Both the position numbers and the translations under genes were made by a program. Positions 1 through 8,086 of a stretch of 64,000 nucleotides of DNA are shown here, one piece after another (the stretch's first letter is position 1; every line of letters starts with the position of its first letter). The notes below the pieces were generated by a model. It was given only the letters and a program-made list of their open reading frames with translations. It searched no databases and had not been told where the DNA came from. The stretch lies in assembly GCF_003412455.1 (NCBI RefSeq), contig NZ_QTJU01000007.1, forward strand, positions 1 through 64,000. Direction: 5' to 3'. This DNA is from Deminuibacter soli. Its GTDB lineage: Bacteria > Bacteroidota > Bacteroidia > Chitinophagales > Chitinophagaceae.

Positions 1-49
1 CTGCAACGAAAAAATATCCAGATCAGGTGTATAACTATAAAAACAAAAT

Positions 50-125
50 GAGGCTGCCTCTTTCTTGAAGTGCCCCCTAAAAGCGTCTAACTTTAAGGGG
101 GCACTTCATCTTTTGAGACAGCCTC
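50..125. repeat. Long imperfect inverted repeat, MITE-like or transposon-end-like
   Basis: Two arms, 50-83 and about 91-125, are near-perfect reverse complements around a 7-base loop. Each arm begins GAGGCTG(C/T)CTC on its own strand and contains GAAGTGCCCCCT further in. GAGGCTGTCTCA-type ends are common as terminal repeats of insertion sequences, and the inner GTGCCCCC block also resembles IS ends, which suggests a tiny non-autonomous element or a residual end. It could equally be a strong transcription terminator hairpin, since T-rich runs flank it. No target-site duplication could be recognised. Confidence 0.45.
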
Positions 126-176
126 TTTTCGTTTACAGTCTTCATCATTTATATCAAGTAGAACCATTCTGAATGT

Positions 177-227
177 GAGTAATTCCTTGAGCACTTTGAG
201 CATTTAAATTTGCTCAAGGAATTACTC
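177..227. repeat. Perfect 17-bp inverted repeat (hairpin)
   Basis: The arm GAGTAATTCCTTGAGCA at 177-193 is repeated as an exact reverse complement at 211-227, with a 17-base A+T-rich spacer. No T-tract follows, so an ordinary intrinsic terminator is not the obvious reading. It could be a recombination or transposition site, or an operator. It lies about 50 bases from the MITE-like repeat. Confidence 0.5.
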
Positions 228-364
228 AAGAGTTCCTCCTAATAACCTCACTGTCAACTGAATGGACCGTTCATTTTGTTGGTGTTTGATGCTGTTTGGT
301 ATATCAAGAAAGCCTGCTCAACCAGGCGCGATGCAGGAATCGAAGCAAACAGCATTAATCAAAC

Positions 365-786
365 TCAAAATGAATTGTCATGAGCACATTTGGCATGGAC
401 TTTTTTGTTCGACGTAATTCGAAAAACAAGTCTATCGCACATGTCTATTGCAAAGTTACCATTGGAGAGTAGCTCGCAACTTGAGAATTCTTCCCAAAGT
501 TCGTGCGCTTTGGCCTTGCAATAACTGATCAATAGGCAAACCTCATACAACGCTTTTACACTTCCCAAATGGCCTGGCGACAGTAATAAGGATTTTAACC
601 AATTAATTTTTCCAGGGATATTTCTTGCTTTTCCTTTAACTGAGAATATTTGGCTGGAAAATATCGTAGGAGCGTGCCCCTGATAAATTCAATTTTGTTT
701 TTTTCTATAGGGCGTATGATATGTAGGTCGCTGGAATGAAGAATCGCCTTATTGTACCATTCCGACAATAGTTCATGCATGGGCAT
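365..786 (-). pseudogene. Uncharacterised, possibly frameshifted small gene
   Basis: Two short minus-strand reading frames lie end to end. One of 63 codons starts at ATG 786 and stops at 595. A second of about 67 codons, or longer if read without a start, runs from around 620 down to 365 in another frame. The second frame stays open well upstream of its first usable start and overlaps the end of the first, which is how a single gene broken by a one-base shift would look. No domain is recognised in either part. The alternative is that both are chance frames; composition alone does not settle it. Confidence 0.25.
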
Positions 787-1005
787 GTGATTCTTTATTG
801 AGGTCCTAATTTATGCCATTCAGCCTGTTTCCTGGGTGATTCATTTTAAAAACATAGGTGCCGGGACATATTTCTCTCGTCCCTAATTGTAATCGGTAGG
901 GGGCACTGACCCTACTACTGGCGCAGCATTTATTTGGAAGTATTTTGCCCCGATTGTTATTTTTATTTGCATGCTGCTGCAATGTTTCCCTGCATATTTC
1001 CAGTG

Positions 1006-2412
1006 CTACGATAGTGCTCGAAACGCGTCTTCTGTAATATCGAGCTGCGCGATTTGGTTTTGCGTGACGCAATGATTGACGACATAGTTATCATATCCCA
1101 CCCATCTTAAAATCAACATACTAATAAGCGTATAGAGCCGGGTTGCCGCATAATAAGTGTCCTGGTCTTTTTTGTCGTCGCTACGATCTTCACCGAGTTT
1201 AGCGAGATCTATCGTGCGGCCATGGAGAAAATCATTACGTGCGTTTAACATTTTGAAATCTTCCTGCGATAGTTTAATACCAACGGCCTCGAATGGCGCG
1301 GTGAGCCTTGTTCTATTGGTCGGTTGGTTGATGTTATCGATTTTGCCACGCAGAATATTATAGCCATCAGGCCCCAGTGCTTCCTGAAACTTAGAAAGCG
1401 TGTTCCTAAATTCTCCCAATATCTCTTTCTTCAATCTTTCTGTCTGTATGGGTTTTAAATCCAGCTTTTTATCGCCCAAAATAACATCAGAAAGCGTTTC
1501 CAAAACAACCGATAAACCGGCGGGCATCAGTATCAGGCTGCCAGTCAACGACTCCAGCGTTAGAATAATTGCCCCGCGCAGGGAAGCGTTGTGATACAAA
1601 TGTTCGCAGAGTTTTGAAAACTCTGGCAGGCTAATGGTTCTAAGCCTGTTTTGCTCATGGAAATCGTCTTGTATATGTTTGGGAATATCTTTAAACGCAT
1701 ATGGGTTCGTATATACCGGCTTGTAGATGGTTCTGATGGTTTTTCTTTTTTGCCAGAACTGCCAGCCGACTATTTCTCGCATCTCCGGATTGGCATAGGC
1801 GAAATACCAGCCTTGTTCACCCGCTAAATGACCGCTTATAAAGCCCAAACCGCACAGGACTGCAAAAGCCTTATCCGCGAAGCTGTCAAGATCCTGTTTT
1901 GCAGGGGATTCGATAGAAAGGTACCATTTATCCTCGACCGGAAATGTACATATTGTCAATTCTTCGCCGTTTATTACAGCTGCGGTTCCGAGTCGTGAAA
2001 TAAAGCCAAGGTCTGATTCGAAGTGGCGTTCTTCCAGGCTGTAATGAAGATATATCTGTTCTTGCAAAGGCATCAGCAGCCGAAAATAGTAGTTACCCTT
2101 TGGTTTAAAACCAGCCGAGGCCAGGTTTCCCACCTGGGCAGTGGCTGAGGGGCCGCTTGCCTGAAGTATATACACATCGTTTGCTATCAGTGTTTCTTTT
2201 TCTAGCGTGAGGGTTAGCTCTTGGTAAGTCGCACCGACAATCTCCTCCCGATAAACAGAATTCCTCAACATAATGTCGAGGCGGAAATGATCTTCTTCCG
2301 GCAAGAGCTCAGCCGCTTTGTTATGAAAGGGGCTATTGTTTTTAATGATTTGAACGGAGAATTGGGCCCTTAAACGGCTGATAAGTTCGATTGCCTGTTT
2401 GTGATAAATCAT
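1006..2412 (-). CDS. Uncharacterised protein with C-terminal HEPN-like RNase motif
   Basis: A 468-residue soluble protein starting at ATG 2412 with no signal peptide or membrane segment. The N-terminal two thirds match no family I recognise. The C-terminal part is helical and contains R392-N-D-F-L-H397 followed by G, the R-x4-H signature of HEPN-fold proteins. A helical segment ending the domain (about 420-445) fits the four-helix HEPN layout. Many HEPN proteins are metal-independent RNases in toxin-antitoxin, abortive-infection and anti-phage systems, including ApeA, which has an unrelated N-terminal sensor domain with HEPN at the C-terminus. It stands alone: the small frames downstream and the peptide cluster upstream show no obvious partner antitoxin. 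The HEPN assignment is inferred from motif and position only; function is unknown. Confidence 0.6.
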   Translation of the reverse strand: MIYHKQAIELISRLRAQFSVQIIKNNSPFHNKAAELLPEEDHFRLDIMLRNSVYREEIVGATYQELTLTLEKETLIANDVYILQASGPSATAQVGNLASAGFKPKGNYYFRLLMPLQEQIYLHYSLEERHFESDLGFISRLGTAAVINGEELTICTFPVEDKWYLSIESPAKQDLDSFADKAFAVLCGLGFISGHLAGEQGWYFAYANPEMREIVGWQFWQKRKTIRTIYKPVYTNPYAFKDIPKHIQDDFHEQNRLRTISLPEFSKLCEHLYHNASLRGAIILTLESLTGSLILMPAGLSVVLETLSDVILGDKKLDLKPIQTERLKKEILGEFRNTLSKFQEALGPDGYNILRGKIDNINQPTNRTRLTAPFEAVGIKLSQEDFKMLNARNDFLHGRTIDLAKLGEDRSDDKKDQDTYYAATRLYTLISMLILRWVGYDNYVVNHCVTQNQIAQLDITEDAFRALS

Positions 2413-2588
2413 CTTTTCGTATAGACGGGCTGAAAATTAGCGTATTCCTGCGAATATAGGCAAGTGTGCAACCAATTGGATTAGTTTATAGCGAATGTAT
2501 ATTCAAGGACTGTATGAGACATTGAGGCTTCAATGCTGCCGATTTAGGAAGGCCCTTAATCACCCTTGAGTTTTGGAAGGCCTCAGCT

Positions 2589-4136
2589 TTAGTTTTCTAC
2601 CGGTTTGAAAATAGAGATAAATTTATTAGCCAAAAGCCGCCTTATTTTTATAAGCGTTAGAATTAGGACTTCATCCGGGCCATTATTCGGGTTGTCGGAA
2701 GGGAAAAGTTCGTGCACTTGTCGCAAGAGGTCAGCAAACGTTATTGCTTTATCCAGCAGCGCCAGGATATTATATTCTAGTTCATCAATGACGACTTCCC
2801 TGCATTCATGATAAAATATTTCCGGAGTGCAGGCGATGATCACTTCCTTATCTTCTTCTTTGAGTTGACCATCCATGCTTTCGATAGGCATATACCAGTT
2901 GAAAGGACTTTCAATTGTATCAAGCCAAGGATGCCTGCTGATGAAAAATGTATTTTGCTCTGAAAGGGGCAGTAAAAAGAATTCAAATTGTGCAAGGGAG
3001 CTAGTTTCCATTTCCAACAGGTCCTTGCCCGGAACCTGTTTCCAGGATTTGGTTAATTCGCTCAGCTGGGTCTCGTATTTTTGTAATTCTTTAATAAAAT
3101 GTTGCTCTTTTGTCGTCTCGTTTTTACTATTCCTTGGAAATGCACCCCAATGCTCTTTGTCTTTGATGTGCGTGATTGAATGTCGTCTTTGGTAAATGGG
3201 GAGTGCGCCAGATTGCGGCTGCGCAGCAGTGTTGTCTTTTGCCATTCTTGCTTGATAATATTTGTGTTCATCATCGAACGCTTCCAATATTTTATAAAAA
3301 TAAGCTGGATACTCTTTCAGTAGCGTTCGCGCCATTAGCTCGACAATGTCTTTGGTTCTTTTGTGTTTACCAATTAAGTGGAGGTATTTTAATTTCGTAG
3401 GTGTTAGCGCGAAATCGGCAAACTCATGCATCACATACCCATCGTCTTGATACTGTTTGTCAAAAAGATAAGTTATCTGCTTATTTCTATTTGAACAAAG
3501 GGAATGAAAGAGAATCTGTTCACAAATAATATTGAAGCCATCGGCAATATCGTTTGGAAAAGCTGCGACATTGTCCTCAAAAAAATTGGTTGCAACGTTC
3601 GTATACTCCCGAATAAAATCTAAATCATGGCCGCCAAATATTCCGGCATTGCAGGATGGGATAGCGTTTTTGCAAAGGTCTGTGTCCAGATAAGCTGGAA
3701 CACTACACAGGTTGCTGTAGACCGTATCCGTCAGCTTCCTGTAGACGGCTGTGCCCATTTCAAAATTCTGCATAACCAGACCAGCTTTTTCTAGTTTATC
3801 TGCAAACTTATCAAAGATGAACACATCTGCATCAACGTGCAAAAATGGCTTTTCCTGCAAAGCATAGGTCTTGATTTTAGAGATTGCCCAGTGTGTGCTG
3901 AATGCATGGTTTAGGTCATCGTGGGAAATATGCACTGCCGTATAGGGGAGATTGAGCCTGTTTATAAGTAGTTCAGCACCTGCAGTGTCGGTATACAAAT
4001 GGACGTCAGGATAGAATTCTTTAAGTTTAAGGCAACTCAATGCCCATCCCATCAGGTGAAATTTGGGGGAATCCCATCCAAAATTGTAGGTCTTCCAGTC
4101 CTTACCGGAAGACCAAAAAGTTTGTACTATTCTCAT
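2589..4136 (-). CDS. GT-A-like glycosyltransferase (DUF6734-type) with winged-helix-like C-terminus
   Basis: A 515-residue cytoplasmic protein. Residues 1-280 read as a nucleotide-sugar-dependent glycosyltransferase. An alternating beta/alpha start leads to H-V-D102-A-D104-V-F, a DxD-type metal/sugar-nucleotide motif preceded by a hydrophobic strand, as in GT-A enzymes; the closest label I know is DUF6734. Residues about 430-512 form a separate small domain whose pattern (strand pair, then I-D-E-L-E-Y-N-I-L-A-L-L-D, a helix-turn-helix stretch and a final L-A-N-K-F-I-S-I hairpin) resembles PqqD-like peptide-recognition domains. It is the last gene of the minus-strand peptide operon, 38 bases after the TlpA gene. 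I infer that it glycosylates the precursor peptides, as SunS does for sublancin. The recognition domain is a pattern-based guess. Confidence 0.65.
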   Translation of the reverse strand: MRIVQTFWSSGKDWKTYNFGWDSPKFHLMGWALSCLKLKEFYPDVHLYTDTAGAELLINRLNLPYTAVHISHDDLNHAFSTHWAISKIKTYALQEKPFLHVDADVFIFDKFADKLEKAGLVMQNFEMGTAVYRKLTDTVYSNLCSVPAYLDTDLCKNAIPSCNAGIFGGHDLDFIREYTNVATNFFEDNVAAFPNDIADGFNIICEQILFHSLCSNRNKQITYLFDKQYQDDGYVMHEFADFALTPTKLKYLHLIGKHKRTKDIVELMARTLLKEYPAYFYKILEAFDDEHKYYQARMAKDNTAAQPQSGALPIYQRRHSITHIKDKEHWGAFPRNSKNETTKEQHFIKELQKYETQLSELTKSWKQVPGKDLLEMETSSLAQFEFFLLPLSEQNTFFISRHPWLDTIESPFNWYMPIESMDGQLKEEDKEVIIACTPEIFYHECREVVIDELEYNILALLDKAITFADLLRQVHELFPSDNPNNGPDEVLILTLIKIRRLLANKFISIFKPVEN

Positions 4137-4174
4137 GCACTTAAATAGTTATTGGGCCAGTGATTAAAATATCT

Positions 4175-5398
4175 CTATTTCATTGCCAGTCCGCTACTAT
4201 CCAGATAACGTTTTATTTCGGCGGTATATTCATCTTTTACCCCCGGAGCGTATCCTGAAAAGCGTTTAAACACATTTCCCTTGTTATCTACAAACAAGGT
4301 TGCAGGTATCGTTCCGTTAAAACCGAATATCTCCCGACTGTAAGCAGCTAAATTCGAGGGCAACCACATCTGTTCCCAGGGCATTTTTTCTTCATCCACC
4401 GCTTTTTGCCAATCTTTTTTATTTTGGTCAATAGACACGGAAACAAATCGCACATGGCTGTTTTTAGAAAATTGTTCGTACAGTGGCTTCAGTTCCTTAA
4501 TCTCCATCCGACATGGACCGCACCAGGAGGCCCAGAGAATTAACACATTTAGCTCTTTGGATGGATCAAGTGCAGGCTGCAGCGATCCACTAGTGTTTTC
4601 CAATTTGGTTTTTATCCCAAGTTTTTGTTCTTCTCTTGCGGTAATTCTCTTGGCGATTTCTTGCGCAGTAGCAGACTTGCGCAGCTCTGGGTTGAAATCA
4701 TTGAGTAAACTTTGTACCTGTGGGTTTGATAGGCTACCCTGATTTTTATTCAGTTCGTACAGCAAATAATAGGAGTAGGGATACTTTTTTACCCAACTCT
4801 TGATGCGTTGGAAGGTGCTATCCGTCATGCGATCAAATTCAAAAGAGATGTTGTACAGCACTGCGGTTTGCTTGCCAGCATGTATGGGATCTTCCGGATA
4901 CACCAATTTCACTGAATCGGGGAGAACAAAATCTTTGGGCGTGAAGTCTTTTAACGCTCCGGTTATCTGGATATCACTTGTATCCTCCAACATGAAAAAC
5001 TGGGAATGTAAACCTCCGCCATTTTTTAGCTTATTCGTAACGAAATTGAACATTCTTTTATGGCCATTTTTATCTCGATGCTCCAGCGTCAGGTAGGGTG
5101 GTTCCTGATACATACTTCGGCGCACTGCAAGTTCAAAATTGCCGTCTGCCGTGGCCGAAGAGTCTACAATTTTACGGTTTTGGTCCAGTAGGTATATATG
5201 ACCATCAGGTAATCCGCTTAAATGTCCGGTTATTTTCATTTCTCCGCCCATATTTGTCTTGCATGAAAGTCCTGCGAATATTGTAAGTATCACTGCTGTA
5301 TAGAGCAATACCGTTGATCTACGTGCCCAGTGGTTGCGATCCGAAAGAAGATTGATTAGTGTTTCGGTGAATGCCATATAGCTAATATTTATAGTCAT
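4175..5398 (-). CDS. TlpA-family thiol-disulfide oxidoreductase, membrane-anchored
   Basis: A 407-residue protein. A hydrophobic segment at about 29-45 anchors it in the inner membrane with the bulk in the periplasm; the cysteine at 46 is not in a canonical lipobox. A beta-rich DUF4369-like region follows (about 52-160). The thioredoxin fold at the C-terminus carries W292-C293-G-P-C296-R and a cis-proline strand (T-I-P-A-T-L-F-V-D). Such proteins reduce or reshuffle disulfides outside the cytoplasm. It sits between the glycosyltransferase and the two Cys-rich precursor genes, so a role in disulfide quality control of those peptides is likely. The start is uncertain: a shorter form beginning near residue 8 would keep the anchor. 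Confidence 0.85.
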   Translation of the reverse strand: MTINISYMAFTETLINLLSDRNHWARRSTVLLYTAVILTIFAGLSCKTNMGGEMKITGHLSGLPDGHIYLLDQNRKIVDSSATADGNFELAVRRSMYQEPPYLTLEHRDKNGHKRMFNFVTNKLKNGGGLHSQFFMLEDTSDIQITGALKDFTPKDFVLPDSVKLVYPEDPIHAGKQTAVLYNISFEFDRMTDSTFQRIKSWVKKYPYSYYLLYELNKNQGSLSNPQVQSLLNDFNPELRKSATAQEIAKRITAREEQKLGIKTKLENTSGSLQPALDPSKELNVLILWASWCGPCRMEIKELKPLYEQFSKNSHVRFVSVSIDQNKKDWQKAVDEEKMPWEQMWLPSNLAAYSREIFGFNGTIPATLFVDNKGNVFKRFSGYAPGVKDEYTAEIKRYLDSSGLAMK

Positions 5399-5441
5399 AT
5401 TTGAAGGCTAAAATATACCAGGTATATTTTAGCCTTTAGAT

Positions 5442-5726
5442 TTAACCGAAGTTACCGCACCTGCTTACCCCTCCATTGCTTGTTACGTTCACAGGGCCGA
5501 GGCCTGTCTCGCAATAGCACTGGAAGAAGTCCGTACCCAAAATTGCTGTAGAACTGCAGGAGCCCGACCATGTTGCCCAACTACCGTTGGACCCTTGAAT
5601 GGTGAGCGTGCAGGGGCCAGAAGAGCAACCGCCGCCGGAGCTGCCTCCAGAAACCTGTTTCATTTCTTCTTTTGTCAGAAGTTCACTCGCGTTGAGTGAA
5701 ACTGCTTTCAACCTTGCATTTTTCAT
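5442..5726 (-). CDS. Double-glycine-leader Cys-rich precursor peptide 1
   Basis: A 94-residue peptide starting at ATG 5726; an upstream in-frame start would add 15 residues unlike the sister peptide and is rejected. Residues 1-28 form a leader rich in K, L and E that ends L-T-K-E-E-M-K-Q-V-S-G-G, the classical double-glycine signal cut by C39 peptidases. The predicted core of 66 residues is Gly/Ser-rich with cysteines at core positions 6, 11, 29, 42, 44 and 62. The same spacing is found in the neighbouring paralogue. No lanthionine, radical-SAM or cyclodehydratase gene is nearby, so disulfides, and possibly glycosylation, are the expected modifications. Biological activity (bacteriocin, signal or other) is not shown by the sequence. 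Confidence 0.85.
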   Translation of the reverse strand: MKNARLKAVSLNASELLTKEEMKQVSGGSSGGGCSSGPCTLTIQGSNGSWATWSGSCSSTAILGTDFFQCYCETGLGPVNVTSNGGVSRCGNFG

Positions 5727-5836
5727 TGTTGTGATTTTATTTGAAGGTGATAGTGAATCGCGCAGTATCACATAATGGTGTCGCCCTGTTTTAAAGAATC
5801 AAACTCAAATTGTAACGACACCCTGCGGAAAAAGAA

Positions 5837-6115
5837 CTAATTGGTACACCTGCTTACACCGCCATTGCTCGTGATGTTTATCGGACCCAGTCCAGTTTCG
5901 CAATAGCAAAAGGTGTAAAATGTTCCCTGGAGAAGTCCAATACTACAATTTCCACTCATTGGTAGCCAGCTTCCGTTTGGTGTCTGAATGTCAATTGTGC
6001 ATGGTCCAGATGCACAGCCTCCGCCAGAACTTCCGCCACTGACTAATTTCATCTCTTCCCTCGTAAGCAGCTCGTTGGCGCTTAGCGCGACTGATTTTAG
6101 TGATGCTTTTTTCAT
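5837..6115 (-). CDS. Double-glycine-leader Cys-rich precursor peptide 2
   Basis: A 92-residue paralogue of the peptide encoded 110 bases downstream. The 28-residue leader ends L-T-R-E-E-M-K-L-V-S-G-G and differs from its sister's at only about nine positions. The 64-residue predicted core has cysteines at core positions 6, 11, 29, 42, 44 and 62, exactly as in peptide 1. Conserved blocks are SSGGGC, SGPC, NGSW, CYCETGLGP and TSNGGVSRC, while the stretch between Cys29 and Cys42 varies. The gene follows the VKOR fusion by 39 bases on the same strand. Two cores with a fixed Cys frame and a variable loop look like a two-peptide product or duplicated variants. Confidence 0.85.
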   Translation of the reverse strand: MKKASLKSVALSANELLTREEMKLVSGGSSGGGCASGPCTIDIQTPNGSWLPMSGNCSIGLLQGTFYTFCYCETGLGPINITSNGGVSRCTN

Positions 6116-6154
6116 TGTTATTGATTTGGTGAAGAAAAAACATTGCTTCTTGAA

Positions 6155-7837
6155 TTAACCTTCAAAAAAATATTTTAGATCGTTGATTTTATACTGGGGA
6201 GGTAATTCGTAAAATGACTCGTCGCCGGCAGCATCGGAAGGAATATTTACAAAAAAGGAAGGCGTGAAATCAACCTTAATTTTTTCGCACCAGCTGTGCA
6301 TCATTGTTATCTTGTCGACTAATGCAGAATCATTCAATTCTTCTCGCATCGGATATTTTTCTGCGAATGCTGCATAATCCCTTTTTTCCGCTAGGTACCA
6401 ATCATCCAATGCTTTGTTGAGCAAGTGCTCATCATTTTTTTCCGCGATCGCTAAAATATGCTTAACGGGTTCGGCTTTAGAATCTTCGGGTGCACTAGAT
6501 GCCGTGAATATTATACGGAGTTGGAGGTCAGGTATAGATTCGACGAGCTGATGTAACGAAGAATGCGATTCGGCGCAGGGACCGCAATATGGATTGCAGA
6601 CTTTAATCAGTTTATGCTTGCCATTGGGATTTCCAATCACTATTCCCATGCTCCCTGGATCTTCTGTTAACCGCTTTTGTCTCATTAGCAGGGCCTGAAA
6701 AATCTCGCTATTTCGTTGCATTCTGATTAATTCCATTTTACTTGCCTGGCCCTCTCTAGCGTTTTTGTCGAGTCTTATAAGGGTAGTCGTTACAATTAGT
6801 GGTAGTAAGTAACCTAGCCCCGCCGTGACCATCATGTCGATGTTAAAGATTGTGAAAGAATGTTGGTTCCAGGATGGGAGATTCGTGATGCAATTCAAAG
6901 TAAATTGTAGTAGCAAAATCGCTTGTGTACAAAGGCACAAGACACACCAGCGCCGTACAATGCGCCACTGATAGAATATTGAATAGCCTATAAAGGGTAG
7001 GGAGAAAATCGACATCCAACTTAATAATGCCCCTACCTGGGGATTTGTCAGACCCTTGAAAGTGAGTAATAGTAGCGTACCTACAAAATAGGAGAAGCCT
7101 ATTTCACTCCAGCTGAAGCCAGCAATATGGGCAGCATTGGAATGTAGAATCGCGTGGCAGTCGGTTTTCTCATTGATGCTACATACCTGGCGCAACATTT
7201 GGCCTATCTCACTTCGGTTGTGCGATAGCAGCAATGAAGTAACAAAAAGGCCAAAGACCGATAGCATGGTGTTTAGGACGGGTATGGTAACCGACAGGCC
7301 TTGCGTGACAAGCGTATAAACAGCCAAAATGGTTGTCGCAATTGGCAGCAGAAGTATCGCGGAGACTTGAGCAAGCCTTTTTCTTCGTTCCGCCGCTATT
7401 TTTTTTTCGTAGTCAACCTCTCCGGATTCATCCGAAGGTTCAGCCGCGAGTACAATCATCGTGCAACGCCCTATAAAAGCATCTCTTTCACACCAGGACC
7501 ATAACGAGGTTTCGGGGTCCAAGAAATGTACTTGCTCATCGGTTGTTTCATCGACAATGGTAAACGGTGCGGTGCCATTTCGAACAATGATTTGAGAGAT
7601 AAATGGAGTAGGTATTATTAGAAAGTTATTTCGGTCAAACTTCGCGGCTAGATTGTCAATTCGATGATTTGATAAAACATCGCTAATGCTCAACAGGCTA
7701 GGGAATGCTGGATGCTCTTCTAAAGAGCGCACCAGCGTTGAATTTGATAGTTTTATCTTCAACAGTCTTAATAAGTGTCGCGTGACCGCAATGGCGTTTG
7801 CCTCCGCGAAGCGGGGGTCTTCCAGATTAGCAAGCAT
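6155..7837 (-). CDS. C39-like / VKOR / thioredoxin fusion, disulfide-forming membrane enzyme
   Basis: A 560-residue protein with three parts. Residues 1-135 resemble a peptidase-C39 fold (S-L-E-E-H-P-A-F-P-S-L-L-S-I then I-V-D and F-L-D-P strands) but lack a catalytic Cys in the usual place, so this is probably a non-cleaving peptide-binding version. Residues 155-355 are a vitamin K epoxide reductase-type membrane domain with C219/C227 in the loop and the redox pair W-C298-V-L-C301 in a membrane helix. Residues 395-560 are a DsbA/thioredoxin-like domain with C414 and the motif C418-G-P-C421. Such fusions make disulfides in the periplasm and pass electrons to quinone. As first gene of the minus-strand operon it most plausibly oxidises the Cys-rich peptides. 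Confidence 0.88.
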   Translation of the reverse strand: MLANLEDPRFAEANAIAVTRHLLRLLKIKLSNSTLVRSLEEHPAFPSLLSISDVLSNHRIDNLAAKFDRNNFLIIPTPFISQIIVRNGTAPFTIVDETTDEQVHFLDPETSLWSWCERDAFIGRCTMIVLAAEPSDESGEVDYEKKIAAERRKRLAQVSAILLLPIATTILAVYTLVTQGLSVTIPVLNTMLSVFGLFVTSLLLSHNRSEIGQMLRQVCSINEKTDCHAILHSNAAHIAGFSWSEIGFSYFVGTLLLLTFKGLTNPQVGALLSWMSIFSLPFIGYSIFYQWRIVRRWCVLCLCTQAILLLQFTLNCITNLPSWNQHSFTIFNIDMMVTAGLGYLLPLIVTTTLIRLDKNAREGQASKMELIRMQRNSEIFQALLMRQKRLTEDPGSMGIVIGNPNGKHKLIKVCNPYCGPCAESHSSLHQLVESIPDLQLRIIFTASSAPEDSKAEPVKHILAIAEKNDEHLLNKALDDWYLAEKRDYAAFAEKYPMREELNDSALVDKITMMHSWCEKIKVDFTPSFFVNIPSDAAGDESFYELPPQYKINDLKYFFEG

Positions 7838-8043
7838 ATGGCTAGGTTATTATAATGTCTTATAGGTTGCGCGGGTAGAAACCGGTGCGTGTAAGGTAGA
7901 TAGTGATTGTGGGATGCTGTGACGATAGCTGTAATGATACTTTCGTTGATCTTATTCAATGATGAAGCAGCTTACATACTATATTCAAATATAAAATATG
8001 TTTTCAAAAAAAAAATTATTGAGCAAAATTTTAATTTTTTGTT

Positions 8044-8061
8044 TCACATAATACTATGTGA
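8044..8061. promoter_or_regulatory. Perfect palindrome TCACATA-N4-TATGTGA, candidate operator
   Basis: Seven-base arms around the spacer ATAC lie 26 bases upstream of the exporter ATG at 8087, inside the A+T-rich divergent region shared with the VKOR gene. The symmetry and place suit a dimeric repressor or activator controlling the exporter. No regulator gene is present in the cluster. A clear Bacteroidota promoter (TTG and TAnnTTTG boxes) could not be placed with confidence. Confidence 0.4.
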
Positions 8062-8086
8062 GTTTATTTATCTTTCAGTAACAATC

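Larger units (their letters stand above)
1..364. other. Left-edge intergenic region without a gene
   Basis: No credible coding sequence is seen on either strand. The stretch holds two strong inverted repeats (50-125 and 177-227, listed separately). The rest is A+T-rich sequence with no recognisable family. It may be the scar of a mobile element, but no transposase is present inside the window. Confidence 0.5.

Noticed and set aside
806-1072. 88-codon minus-strand frame overlapping the end of the HEPN gene
   Set aside because: It starts inside the HEPN gene's last codons in another frame, is rich in R, N and C, and shows no fold pattern; most likely chance.
7907-8086. N-terminal extension of the C39 exporter
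   Set aside because: The frame is open, but the DNA is A+T-rich intergenic sequence and the extension does not resemble the family, which begins close to the catalytic cysteine.
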